Of a DNA stretch of 31,750 nt, positions 22,908 through 30,835 are shown in pieces (position 1 is the stretch's first letter; each line of letters begins with the position of its first letter). Under the pieces are notes generated by a model. That model was not told where the DNA came from. It did not search any database and saw only the letters and a list, made by a program, of their open reading frames with translations. This stretch comes from Heritagella sp051881655 (GTDB lineage: Bacteria; Bacillota; Clostridia; Oscillospirales; Acutalibacteraceae): NCBI GenBank assembly GCA_051881655.1, contig JBJEQH010000194.1, forward strand, positions 1 to 31,750, read 5' to 3'. The position numbers were made by a program, and so were the translations under genes.

Positions 22908-24953
22908 ATGAATTTTCCCTATCAAAAACTGCTGTCGCCCTATTCGTTAACGGAAAACATTGTCCTGAAAAACCGGATCATCTCCCCCAATGTGCTTCGC
23001 TCGCACAATCAGGGACCGGAGACCTGGCCCGCCGATCCCCAGTTTGCCGAATGCGCCCAGTTATGCCGCAGCGGGGCGGCGATGTTCAGCTACCGTCATA
23101 CCGGAAAATTCGGCGGCGGCTCCCGGCGGCGGGGGCCGTCCGACAACCGCGTGGGGCTGGATTATGAGAACACCCAGACCAGGAATTATCTGGCGCAGCT
23201 GGCCGCCCAAACCCATATGCTGGGGTCGAAAATCCTGGTGAAGCTGGAGCAGGAGTTCCCCAATGGGATGAGCCTGCACGGGGGCGTGCCGGAGTTTTTG
23301 TTCCCTGCGCCCGCGGGATTTCCCTCCAAGCTGAACGGCAGAACTCCCCTGACACGGGAGCAGATGGCGGCCAATTGCTGCCCGAAAGAGCTGTTCCCCC
23401 AGGTGATCGAGGAAATGGTGGATTTGATGCGCATGTACGTTGAACTGGGCTTTGACGGGATGAGCATCCGCTGTGACCGGTACCTGGACGCCGCCATCAA
23501 TCTGCGCACCGACGAGTACAACGGCCCGATCGAGAACCGCGCCCGTTTTACATACGAACTGCTTCACCGCATGAAAGAGGTTTTTGGCCCCGACTTCCTC
23601 ATCGAGGGCGCCATGCCGGGCTCCCAGCTTCACGGGGAGAAGGGTGAGAGCCCGTGCGGCTATACCCTGGAGGAAACCATCCGCTTTGCCAGGATGATGG
23701 AGGGAACCATCGACGTTCTCCAGATCCGCAACGAAAATATGATTCATTATCATCCCACCGGCTACGATGCCCGGCCGCACGAACATGAGAGCCTGCGCTT
23801 CTGCCGTGCCATCCGCGAGGCAGGGGTCTCCATGACGCTGGCGGCCGCCTGCGGTTTTGTGGATCCCGACGAGATGGAGAAGGCCCTGGAATCCGGCGTG
23901 TGCGACCTGCTGTCCGTGGGGCGGGAGCTGATTGCCGAACCCGATTTTACCAAGAAACTGCTGCTGGGGCAAAAGCCCGTCCCCTGTATCCAGTGCAACA
24001 AATGCCACGGCGACGAGCCGGTGTCCCGGCTGTCCACCTGCTCGGTCAACCCCACTTCCGGGATGAATCACCGCTTCAGCTATACACTGAGCCCCTCGGG
24101 GAAAAAGAAGAAGGTGACCGTCATCGGCGGCGGGCTGATCGGCATGCGGGCGGCCGTTATGGCCGCTGAGCTGGGCCACACGGTCACGCTGTATGAAAAA
24201 ACCGGTTATCTGGGCGGAAAGGCCAAATATGCCGATCTGTACGATTTCAAGTGGCCGATCCGTCGCTACCGCGAATGGCTGATCGGGGAACTGGATGCAA
24301 AAAATGTGACGGTTCACACCCAATGTGCCCCCCAGCCCGCCCAATTGCAGGAGGAAAATTTTGATGCCATCCTCGCCTGCACCGGTTCGGTGGCAAAACG
24401 GCCGCCGATTTACGGCGCGGAAAATCCCCAAATTTACACCAGCGAGGATATTTACGAACAGCGCGTTCTCCCCGAAGAGCTGGGCCATCACATCGTAGTG
24501 GTGGGAGGATCCAGCGTTTCGCTGGAAACCGGTATGTACCTGGCCCAGCAGGGAAAAGCGGTTACCCTGATCAGCCGCCAGGATTCCCCGGCGAAGGATC
24601 TGTCCTATGCTCATAACAACCTGTATGAGACTTTTATGAAAATTGATCCTCAGCTGGGCTACGGCGGGATGCGCCCCGCGTGGGAGGCCTATGACGGTTT
24701 TCAGGTGATTCTCCGCTCAAAAACTCTCTCTGTAACGCCGAAAAGCGTGACCTATGCGAACCAAAACGGTCTGGTCTGCACGATAGAGTGCGACGCGGTT
24801 GTGGTAAATGGCGGATTCCGCCACTGCCAGAAGGAAGCGCTCGCCTATGCGGGCTGCGCACCGGAATTTTACCTGGCGGGCGACGTGGAGGACTGCGGCG
24901 GCACCATCCAGTTGGGGAATGTCAGCGCCTTCGGAAAGGTTCACCTGCTGTGA
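22908..24953 (+). CDS. Old Yellow Enzyme/2,4-dienoyl-CoA reductase-type FMN-FeS-FAD oxidoreductase, divergent
   Basis: A 681-residue enzyme with the three-part layout of 2,4-dienoyl-CoA reductase and BaiCD/BaiH-type reductases. It has an N-terminal OYE TIM barrel (1-355), a [4Fe-4S] motif C360-x2-C363-x2-C366 and C378 (CIQCNKC), then a flavin/NAD(P)H-binding half. The latter shows VIGGGLIGMRAAVMAAELG (405-423) and a second dinucleotide site, VVVGGSSVSLETGMYL. Such enzymes reduce activated C=C bonds in the cytoplasm. In place of the family motif with the active-site HGYL and QFLSP, residues 184-199 read GMSIRCDRYLDAAINL, about six residues shorter and lacking the His. The start of the barrel (NRIISPNVLRS) also differs from the usual NRIVMAPM. 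The ATG follows AAAGGAG. The ceramidase-like gene starts 31 nt after it. Confidence 0.88.
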   Translation: MNFPYQKLLSPYSLTENIVLKNRIISPNVLRSHNQGPETWPADPQFAECAQLCRSGAAMFSYRHTGKFGGGSRRRGPSDNRVGLDYENTQTRNYLAQLAAQTHMLGSKILVKLEQEFPNGMSLHGGVPEFLFPAPAGFPSKLNGRTPLTREQMAANCCPKELFPQVIEEMVDLMRMYVELGFDGMSIRCDRYLDAAINLRTDEYNGPIENRARFTYELLHRMKEVFGPDFLIEGAMPGSQLHGEKGESPCGYTLEETIRFARMMEGTIDVLQIRNENMIHYHPTGYDARPHEHESLRFCRAIREAGVSMTLAAACGFVDPDEMEKALESGVCDLLSVGRELIAEPDFTKKLLLGQKPVPCIQCNKCHGDEPVSRLSTCSVNPTSGMNHRFSYTLSPSGKKKKVTVIGGGLIGMRAAVMAAELGHTVTLYEKTGYLGGKAKYADLYDFKWPIRRYREWLIGELDAKNVTVHTQCAPQPAQLQEENFDAILACTGSVAKRPPIYGAENPQIYTSEDIYEQRVLPEELGHHIVVVGGSSVSLETGMYLAQQGKAVTLISRQDSPAKDLSYAHNNLYETFMKIDPQLGYGGMRPAWEAYDGFQVILRSKTLSVTPKSVTYANQNGLVCTIECDAVVVNGGFRHCQKEALAYAGCAPEFYLAGDVEDCGGTIQLGNVSAFGKVHLL

Positions 24954-24984
24954 GAAAAAGAATCTATGGAAGGGGGAACAGGGT

Positions 24985-26355
24985 ATGAATACCGCTCTTT
25001 TATGCGGGAGGGCAAAGGTCTGCATCACACCGCCGCCCGCGCTGCTGCCTAACCTGCGGGGGCTTGGCAATCAAAAGCTGAGTCCCCTGTCCGGAGAGGA
25101 GCTGTATGCCCGGGCCCTTGCCCTGCAGACGGGGGAGCGCACCGTGCTGCTGCTCTCCTGCGAACTCGATAAAGTGCCCTGGCCCCGGGAAACGCTCTCC
25201 GCGATGGAGAGCGCCTGTGGGGTGCCCCGTGACCGGATTCTGCTTTTCAGCACCCATATTCACGCGGCGCCGGTGATCGGAGACCGCCCCGATGAGCCGG
25301 TAAATGACGAAAGAAAAAAAGAGCCCGCGGTTCGTCAGGCCTGTCGGCAATACGGCGGCTTCCTCCGGGAAAAGCTGTGTGAGGCCGCCAAAGCGGCGGT
25401 GAAAGACCTGCGCCCGGCGCGGCTGTGCTGGGGCAGGGGTGAGAGCGCCATCAACATAAACCGCTTCGAGGATCGTCCCATCCAAACAGAGAACGGCGAG
25501 CCGGGCGTTGTCACCATGGTGGGCGTCAATCCGGCTGGAATTACGGACCGGGAGATTTTCGTAATCAAGGTGGAAACCCCGGAGGGCACTCCCCTCGCCT
25601 TTTTCCTCAATTACGCCGTCCACAACGTCACGATGATCTGCAACCGCAGCAACGGCGACGATGCGCTGCGCATCAGCAGTGATCTGGCGGGAGAAGTATG
25701 TCAGAAGCTGGAGCAGCAGTATCCGGGGGCCGTCGTACTGTGGTCCAGCGGGGCGGCGGGGGATTTAAATCCGCTGCTGCACAACGGTCTGGAAGAGAAA
25801 ACCATCCCCGCCGGTCTGGCTGAAACGGAATATGCCGAATACGCGAAAACCGCCATGGCCGCGCGTCATCTGGCGGATGTGGAGAGGGTAATCGGCTCGC
25901 TTTCGGGCGGCCTGCCGCAGATCCCGCTTCTGCAAAATCAGGTGGACTGGTGTCATGTTCCCGGGCGAATCTGCACCCGCCAGCCGGACGGGCGCTTTCA
26001 TATCGAGACCGGCGCCCATGTCCCCACCTACGACGTGCGCGAACATTTGGTAAAAATCGGTCCCCTGGTGCTGTGCGCCTTCAGCGGGGAGCTGTTTGCC
26101 TCCACCGGGCTTTCCATCAAGCGCCTCCTCCCCGGGGAGGAGGTCATCGTGATCAACCACGACTGCTCTCTGATGGCCAACAGCGGCTATATTTTCGAGG
26201 ATGATCTGATCCGGCGGATCGAGCACTCGGCCGTGCATATGCATATCCCGGGGTATGACGAGGAATCCCATCTGCTGCCCGGGTATATCGTTCCGGCCCT
26301 GCTCCGGCTGACAGAGAATCTGCACCGGCGGGCTGCGGAAGAGACCGCTGACTGA
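24985..26355 (+). CDS. Neutral/alkaline ceramidase-like hydrolase (N-terminal catalytic-domain type)
   Basis: A 456-residue protein related to the N-terminal domain of neutral/alkaline non-lysosomal ceramidases. Supporting motifs are an N-terminal GRAKVCITPP strand, STHIHAAP (H91, H93, zinc-type), NYAVHNV (H213), SSDLAGEV (232-238) and GAAGDLNP with D260, equivalent to the family GD-x-(S/N)P motif. It is shorter than true ceramidases (~650-750 residues), lacking the C-terminal Ig-like part, and has no signal peptide. It is therefore likely an intracellular amidase/hydrolase of another substrate. ATG at 24985 follows GAAGGGGG. It is cotranscribed with the divergent OYE-type reductase (31 nt apart), which suggests a two-step reduction and hydrolysis of one molecule; that is inference. 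Confidence 0.8.
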   Translation: MNTALLCGRAKVCITPPPALLPNLRGLGNQKLSPLSGEELYARALALQTGERTVLLLSCELDKVPWPRETLSAMESACGVPRDRILLFSTHIHAAPVIGDRPDEPVNDERKKEPAVRQACRQYGGFLREKLCEAAKAAVKDLRPARLCWGRGESAININRFEDRPIQTENGEPGVVTMVGVNPAGITDREIFVIKVETPEGTPLAFFLNYAVHNVTMICNRSNGDDALRISSDLAGEVCQKLEQQYPGAVVLWSSGAAGDLNPLLHNGLEEKTIPAGLAETEYAEYAKTAMAARHLADVERVIGSLSGGLPQIPLLQNQVDWCHVPGRICTRQPDGRFHIETGAHVPTYDVREHLVKIGPLVLCAFSGELFASTGLSIKRLLPGEEVIVINHDCSLMANSGYIFEDDLIRRIEHSAVHMHIPGYDEESHLLPGYIVPALLRLTENLHRRAAEETAD

Positions 26356-26367
26356 CCGCTTATACCA

Positions 26368-26402
26368 ACAGGCGGGAAAGCATTTTGTGCTTTCCCGCCT
26401 GT
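26368..26402. terminator. Terminator after the ceramidase-like gene
   Basis: ACAGGCGGGAAAGCA (26368-26382) pairs perfectly with its complement (26388-26402) around TTTTG, followed by TTCTCT. It lies 14 nt from the stop of the convergent minus-strand hyd operon and probably serves both. Confidence 0.8.
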
Positions 26403-26416
26403 TTCTCTGTGCTCTT

Positions 26417-26659
26417 TCAGTTGGCAAAAACCGTCTTGCTGCTGATCCCGGGAATCCGGCCGATTTTCCCCGCCAGGGCATTGATGCAGTCCAGTGGGGC
26501 ATCCATCGCGATACTGATAATGTGGATCCCCTTTTCCCGGTACGGGATCCCCATACGCCCGATGATAAACGGGCCGTATTCATGCAAAAGCTGATTGAGT
26601 GCATCCACATGGGATGCATCCTTTACCAAAATGGCCAGCAAAGCCACCCGTGTTTCCAT
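26417..26659 (-). CDS. TM1266-type iron-only hydrogenase system regulator
   Basis: An 80-residue ACT/ferredoxin-like-fold protein (METRVALLAILVKD at the start; IIGRMGIPYREKGIHIISIAMDAP; LAGKIGRIPGISSKTVF). It matches the small TM1266 family annotated as an iron-only hydrogenase system putative regulator. These proteins are routinely encoded beside hydF/hydG/hydE; their mechanism is unknown, and a ligand-binding regulatory role is assumed from the fold. It is last gene of the operon, 15 nt after hydF. ATG at 26659 follows AAAGGAGGAG. Confidence 0.9.
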   Translation of the reverse strand: METRVALLAILVKDASHVDALNQLLHEYGPFIIGRMGIPYREKGIHIISIAMDAPLDCINALAGKIGRIPGISSKTVFAN

Positions 26660-26674
26660 CCCGCTCTCCTCCTT

Positions 26675-27880
26675 TTATTCTTCTTCCAGCCACGCAGCGG
26701 CACCGGGAACCGGGCGCAGACTGCGGGGCAGAATTCCTTTCATCCATGCGATCGCCGTTCCGTAATTGGTAAAGGGGATCCCCGCTTCCCGGGCGCTGCG
26801 CATACGGAACCGGATCTCCTTTTCCCGCAGCATGCATCCCCCGCAGTGGAGAATCAGCGAAAAACCGGACAGATCCTCGGGGAAGCCCAATCCCGACGAA
26901 AACGTGAACGAGAGTTCACCCCCACAGCTCTTCTGCAGCCAGGCCGGCAGTTTTACGGTGCCGATATCCTCACACTGCCGGTGATGGGTGCAGCCCTCCG
27001 CGATCAGCACCCGGTCCCCCGGCTGTAAACGGGCAATTGCCTGCACGCCGTGCACCGCCGTCTGCAAAAAGCCCTTATAGCGGGCCATCAGAATGGAAAA
27101 GGAGGTCAGCGGTACCTGCTGCGGCACGATGCGCGAGACAGGGCCGAAGGCCTGGCTGTCCGTAATCACCAGCTGCGGCGCCTGCCGCAGGGCATCCAGC
27201 GCCCGGGGCAGCTCTTTTTCCGTCGCCACCACGACGAGGGCCCCTTTATCCAGCACCTCGCGCAGAACCTGCTGTTGGGGCAGGATCAGCCGCCCTTTGG
27301 GCGCCGCCGAGTCAATGGGGGTGACCAGCACCACCGTATCGCCGGGGGCAATCATCCCGTCGAGGATTCCCTTTTCCTCCGGTTCCTTCAGCAGGCGGCC
27401 CATTCGCTCCTTCAGCTCCCGGATTCCCTGCCCGGTGTGGGAGCTGACGGGAAGCATGTCCTCCCGCTGTGGGGCCTCGTCCAAGCGGTCGCACTTGCTG
27501 CACACCAGCAAATACGGAATCTCCTGCCGCCGGAAGCTCTCCAAAAGTTCCTCTTCACAGGGGTCAAAGCCGCGAAACGGCCCCTCGGTGACCAGAACGG
27601 CCAGATCGGTACGGCGCAGCACCTCCCGGGCCTTTTTAACCCGCAGGGCCCCCAGGTCCCCCTCATCGTCAAAACCGGGCGTGTCGATGATCACCACCGG
27701 CCCCAGGGGCAGCAGCTCCATCGATTTCTGCACCGGGTCGGTGGTGGTGCCCCGCACCTCGGATACCACCGACAGTTCCTGCCCGGTCACGGCGTTGACC
27801 AGGCTGGATTTTCCCGCATTTCTTTTTCCGAAAAAGGCGATATGGATCCGCTCGCCCGACGGTGTATCCTGCAGGCTCAT
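26675..27880 (-). CDS. hydF: [FeFe] hydrogenase H-cluster maturation GTPase HydF
   Basis: A 401-residue scaffold GTPase on which the di-iron subcluster of [FeFe] hydrogenase is assembled. The GTPase domain (1-~165) has Walker A GKRNAGKS (18-25), RGTTTDP switch I, DTPG (66-69) and SKCD (128-131) in place of the canonical NKxD. A dimerisation domain follows. The C-terminal Fe-S domain has C297-x-H299 (EGCTHH) and, 46 residues later, C346-x2-C349 (HCGGC), the diagnostic HydF cluster motif. ATG at 27880 lies 27 nt after hydG. Partners HydG (upstream, same operon) and HydE (not in this window) act on it. Confidence 0.97.
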   Translation of the reverse strand: MSLQDTPSGERIHIAFFGKRNAGKSSLVNAVTGQELSVVSEVRGTTTDPVQKSMELLPLGPVVIIDTPGFDDEGDLGALRVKKAREVLRRTDLAVLVTEGPFRGFDPCEEELLESFRRQEIPYLLVCSKCDRLDEAPQREDMLPVSSHTGQGIRELKERMGRLLKEPEEKGILDGMIAPGDTVVLVTPIDSAAPKGRLILPQQQVLREVLDKGALVVVATEKELPRALDALRQAPQLVITDSQAFGPVSRIVPQQVPLTSFSILMARYKGFLQTAVHGVQAIARLQPGDRVLIAEGCTHHRQCEDIGTVKLPAWLQKSCGGELSFTFSSGLGFPEDLSGFSLILHCGGCMLREKEIRFRMRSAREAGIPFTNYGTAIAWMKGILPRSLRPVPGAAAWLEEE

Positions 27881-27907
27881 ACTCGTTTCTCCTCTCTTCC
27901 CAACGGC

Positions 27908-29350
27908 TTAAAAACGGAAATCCCGCAGGCCCTGCCGGATTTTTTCCAGATTGTCGCGGCACACCTCGCGCACCTTGTCCCGCGGGATGTTCTGCAACTC
28001 GGCCCGGATCAGTTCCTCGCCGATCCGGCGGGTTTCCTCCCCGGCATAATCCATCAGGAATTCCTGCAGGGTCATCAGTGCGTTGGGATGGCAGCAGTTC
28101 TGGATCTGGCCGGTTTTGCACAGGGCCATAAACCGGTCGCCGGTGCGGCCCTCGCGGTAACAGGCCGTGCAGAACGAGGGGATGTACCCCATCTCCATCA
28201 GCCAGCGCACCACTTCATCCAGCGTGCGCTGGTCGGATACGTCGAACTGCTCGGTATCGGTGGGGCGCTCTTTCTCCGTGTATCCGCCCACCGAGGTGCG
28301 GGAAGCACCGCTGATCTGGGACACGCCCAGGCGGATGACCTTTTCGCGCACCTGCTGGCTCTCACGGGTGGAAATAATCATACCCGTGTAGGGCACGGCG
28401 ATGCGGATCAGCGCGCAGATTTTGGCAAAAATCTCGTCGTTGATGCCGTTGTCAAAGGTGCTGGGATCGATATCGTCCGCGCGCTTAATGCGCGGGACGC
28501 TGATCGTATGGGGCCCCACGCCGAAAGCGGCCTCCAGGTGCTCGGCGTGCATCAAAAGCCCGGCAAACTCGTATTTGTACAGCTCCAGTCCAAACAGGAC
28601 CCCCAGCCCCACATCGTCAATGCCGCCCTGCATGGCGCGGTCCATGGCCTCGGTGTGATAATTGTAGTCGTGCTTGGGGCCCGTGGGGTGCAGCTTCAGA
28701 TAACTCTCTTTGTGGTACGTTTCCTGGAACAGAATGTAGGTGCCGATTCCCGCCTCTTTCAGCCGGCGGTAATTCTCCACCGTGGTGGCCGCAATATTCA
28801 CGTTTACCCGGCGGATGGCGCCGTTTTTGTGCTTGACGGAATAGATGGTGTGGATGCACTCGAGGATATAGTCGATGGGGTTCATCACCGGATCCTCACC
28901 GGCCTCGATCGCCAGGCGCTTATGGCCCATATCCTGCAGGGCGATCACCTCCTGCTCGACCTCCTGCTGGGTCAGCTTTTTCCGGGGGATATGGGTGTTC
29001 TTCTTGTGATAGGGGCAGTATACGCAGCCGTTCACGCAGTAGTTGGACAGATACAGGGGGGCAAAAATCACAATGCGGTTGCCGTAAAACGCCTTTTTGA
29101 TCTCCTCGGCCAGCCGGTACATCTCCTGCACTTTCTCGGGGATTTCACAGCTGAGCAGCACCGAGGCCTCCCGATGGGTCAGCCCGGCGCACACCGTCCC
29201 CTTTTCCGTCACGCGGGGGCGGGCTTTCTCCAGAATGGCATCGATCAGCGCCACATTGTTCTTATTCTCCTCCGCATAGCGCAGGGTCTCCTGAATTTCT
29301 CCGTCGTCGATAAATTCATCGGCGCACATGGATTTGGGATTGTATGCCAT
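27908..29350 (-). CDS. hydG: [FeFe] hydrogenase H-cluster radical SAM maturase HydG
   Basis: A 480-residue radical SAM tyrosine lyase that makes the CO and cyanide ligands of the H-cluster as an Fe(CO)2CN synthon. The radical SAM cluster motif is C105-x3-C109-x2-C112 (YCVNGCVYC). SAM-site strands IEAGEDP and NVNIAATT follow. The C-terminal auxiliary cluster motif is C394-x2-C397 and C411 (FCTACYREGRTGDRF, ALCKTGQ), which separates HydG from the related ThiH. ATG at 29350 follows GGAAAGGAAGG. It is first gene of hydG-hydF-regulator. The 329-nt upstream interval holds a strong promoter and an intrinsic-terminator-like hairpin, so expression may be attenuated. Confidence 0.97.
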   Translation of the reverse strand: MAYNPKSMCADEFIDDGEIQETLRYAEENKNNVALIDAILEKARPRVTEKGTVCAGLTHREASVLLSCEIPEKVQEMYRLAEEIKKAFYGNRIVIFAPLYLSNYCVNGCVYCPYHKKNTHIPRKKLTQQEVEQEVIALQDMGHKRLAIEAGEDPVMNPIDYILECIHTIYSVKHKNGAIRRVNVNIAATTVENYRRLKEAGIGTYILFQETYHKESYLKLHPTGPKHDYNYHTEAMDRAMQGGIDDVGLGVLFGLELYKYEFAGLLMHAEHLEAAFGVGPHTISVPRIKRADDIDPSTFDNGINDEIFAKICALIRIAVPYTGMIISTRESQQVREKVIRLGVSQISGASRTSVGGYTEKERPTDTEQFDVSDQRTLDEVVRWLMEMGYIPSFCTACYREGRTGDRFMALCKTGQIQNCCHPNALMTLQEFLMDYAGEETRRIGEELIRAELQNIPRDKVREVCRDNLEKIRQGLRDFRF

Positions 29351-29472
29351 AATTGTGTCCTTCCTTTCCTGTCACTGGGTTTCGGTATAACTTCCGCCGC
29401 AGCCGGTTACAGCCGGATTACCGATTGCCCGCACCCGGCACAGTCGCTTGTCCGCATCTTTTCTCCGAACAT

Positions 29473-29509
29473 AAAACAACCTTTTGCCCAAAGAGCAAAA
29501 GGCTGTTTT
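29473..29509 (-). terminator. Terminator-like hairpin in the hydG leader
   Basis: On the minus strand AAAACAGCCTTTTGC (29509-29495) pairs with GCAAAAGGTTGTTTT (29487-29473) with one G-U. The reverse-strand RNA would instead have an A-C mismatch, so the minus orientation is favoured. A second stem, CCGGGGCGG/CCGCCCCGG (29513-29521/29529-29537), lies directly upstream of it. It ends 122 nt before hydG. Confidence 0.65.
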
Positions 29510-29636
29510 GAACCGGGGCGGTAACCCTCCGCCCCGGCCCTCTTCATCTTCTTCTCTTCGCGGCGCAGAAACTCCTTTGCCCTCAGAATTTTCTTTTCCG
29601 GTTCGCAGTCGGATGATTCCTTCCGCTCACAGTTCT

Positions 29637-29665
29637 GTTATACCAGTTTGCTAAAAAATTGTCAA
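29637..29665 (-). promoter_or_regulatory. Near-consensus promoter reading toward hydG
   Basis: On the minus strand a perfect TTGACA (29660-29665) and TATAAC (29637-29642) are 17 bp apart. The start would be near 29630, giving an RNA of ~158 nt if it stops at the hairpin at 29473, or a ~280-nt leader if it reads into hydG. The interval 29351-29679 has no convincing gene. Confidence 0.8.
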
Positions 29666-29679
29666 TAGCTTTCTTTTTC

Positions 29680-30678
29680 CTATTCCGGCGCCCGGCCTAT
29701 ACCGGGATTGTTCTCACAGAACCGCACGCACAATTGCCGGATCTCCTCCCGTTTGCACAGCACCTGCCGCCACGGAGCGGGAACACCCTCTTCTCCGTAC
29801 ACAATGCCCGCCAGACCACCGGCCACGGCCGCCACCGTATCCGTGTCCTCTCCCAGATTGACCGCCCGCAGCAGGCAGTCCGGCAGGGTGGAGGTGGTCA
29901 CCAGGCTCCACAGCGATGCCTTCAGGGTATCCAGCACATAACCGCTGCCGCGTACCTCCTGAGGGGAAAGGGCCCGCAGATTTTCCCCGTTCAGCCAGGT
30001 AAACAGAGGAAGCCAGGGGGCCGTTTCCGGGTTCCCCCCATAGAATGCCCGGGCCTTTTCCGTCCCCTCATCCACCGCCTGCCGGATATTCCCGCCCCTG
30101 AGCAGTTCACCGGCAATGGCGCAGAAAAAGCCGCAGCTCATCACACTGATGGGGTGGGCATGGGTCAGGGAGGAAAGGCGGCGGATCCACTCGTAGCTCT
30201 CTCCCTGCCGGGCAAAATCCGGACCCACACGGCGGTACAAATAGAGGGCCGCGGGCAGAATGCGCATCAGCGAACCGTTGCCGTTATCCCTTTCCCCTTT
30301 TCCGCCGCAGTTTTCGGCCCTTTCCCCGGACTCATACCACTGCAGGGCCGTAAAGGTGGTGCCGCCCATGTCGAATACCTCGCCATAGGGCGTCCAATAC
30401 CCCTCCCGCATCCAGCGGCAAAACCGCCGCATCATGTCTTCCGGGGCCGCCTCGCGGGTAATCCCGCTCTGGCTCAGGCTCTCCAGCGCACAGAGCGTCA
30501 TGCTGGTGTCATCGGACCAGGTACCCGCCGGCTGCTGGTGGGTGCCGTACGCCCGCATCCCGGTCACCGGCGAGCGCATGCGCTCCTCCCGGCTGCTGAA
30601 CTCCACCGGTACCCCCAGCGTATCCCCCACCGCAAAGGCCAGGATGCCGCCGTATACCTGCTGAAAAAAACGGTCCAT
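29680..30678 (-). CDS. ADP-ribosylglycohydrolase family protein
   Basis: A 332-residue all-helical protein of the DraG/ARH family, which removes ADP-ribose from proteins or small molecules using two Mg2+ ions. Metal-site motifs are GDTLGVPVEF (16-25), WSDDTSMTL (the family (T/S)DDT motif, near 53-61) and EDTDTVAAVAGGLAG (near 279-293). GNGSLMRILP is the conserved central motif. No signal peptide. I start it at ATG 30678, 5 nt after GGAGGAGGAG; the open frame continues upstream to 30792 through a terminator hairpin and is not coding. The target cannot be named, and no ADP-ribosyltransferase gene is nearby. It ends just before the divergent-looking promoter of the hydG leader. Confidence 0.92.
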   Translation of the reverse strand: MDRFFQQVYGGILAFAVGDTLGVPVEFSSREERMRSPVTGMRAYGTHQQPAGTWSDDTSMTLCALESLSQSGITREAAPEDMMRRFCRWMREGYWTPYGEVFDMGGTTFTALQWYESGERAENCGGKGERDNGNGSLMRILPAALYLYRRVGPDFARQGESYEWIRRLSSLTHAHPISVMSCGFFCAIAGELLRGGNIRQAVDEGTEKARAFYGGNPETAPWLPLFTWLNGENLRALSPQEVRGSGYVLDTLKASLWSLVTTSTLPDCLLRAVNLGEDTDTVAAVAGGLAGIVYGEEGVPAPWRQVLCKREEIRQLCVRFCENNPGIGRAPE

Positions 30679-30732
30679 TTTCTCTCCTCCTCCTGTTTTT
30701 TTCATTGTACCACAGTTTTCTCCCCATAAAAA

Positions 30733-30764
30733 CGGCGGTTTCCCCCGTTTTGGGAAAACCGCCG
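30733..30764 (-). terminator. Terminator after the lipoprotein gene
   Basis: CGGCGGTTTCCC (30733-30744) pairs with GGGAAAACCGCCG (30752-30764) with a one-base bulge. On the minus strand it is followed by TTTTTATGG. A TACAAT -10-like box for the next gene follows about 20 nt later. Confidence 0.75.
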
Positions 30765-30835
30765 CATTTTTTAATTCCGGTATTTTCCCCACCGGACATT
30801 CCTTGTCCGATGGAAAACTTATGGTTCGGAGATGC

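Noticed and set aside
27050..29524. 824-codon open frame on the plus strand
   Set aside because: It is exactly antisense to hydG and hydF, which are certain from their motifs; the product resembles no protein.
29510..29540. tRNA-like T-arm (GGTTACCGCCCCGGTTC) in the hydG leader
   Set aside because: No acceptor, D or anticodon arm can be drawn around it; it is one stem of the leader.
29407..29547. 46-residue open frame in the hydG leader (minus strand, ATG at 29547), ending in SDCAGCGQSVIRL
   Set aside because: It runs through the terminator-like hairpin, has no ribosome site at a proper distance, and its residues follow from the stem sequences. Not called, though a leader peptide is not fully excluded.
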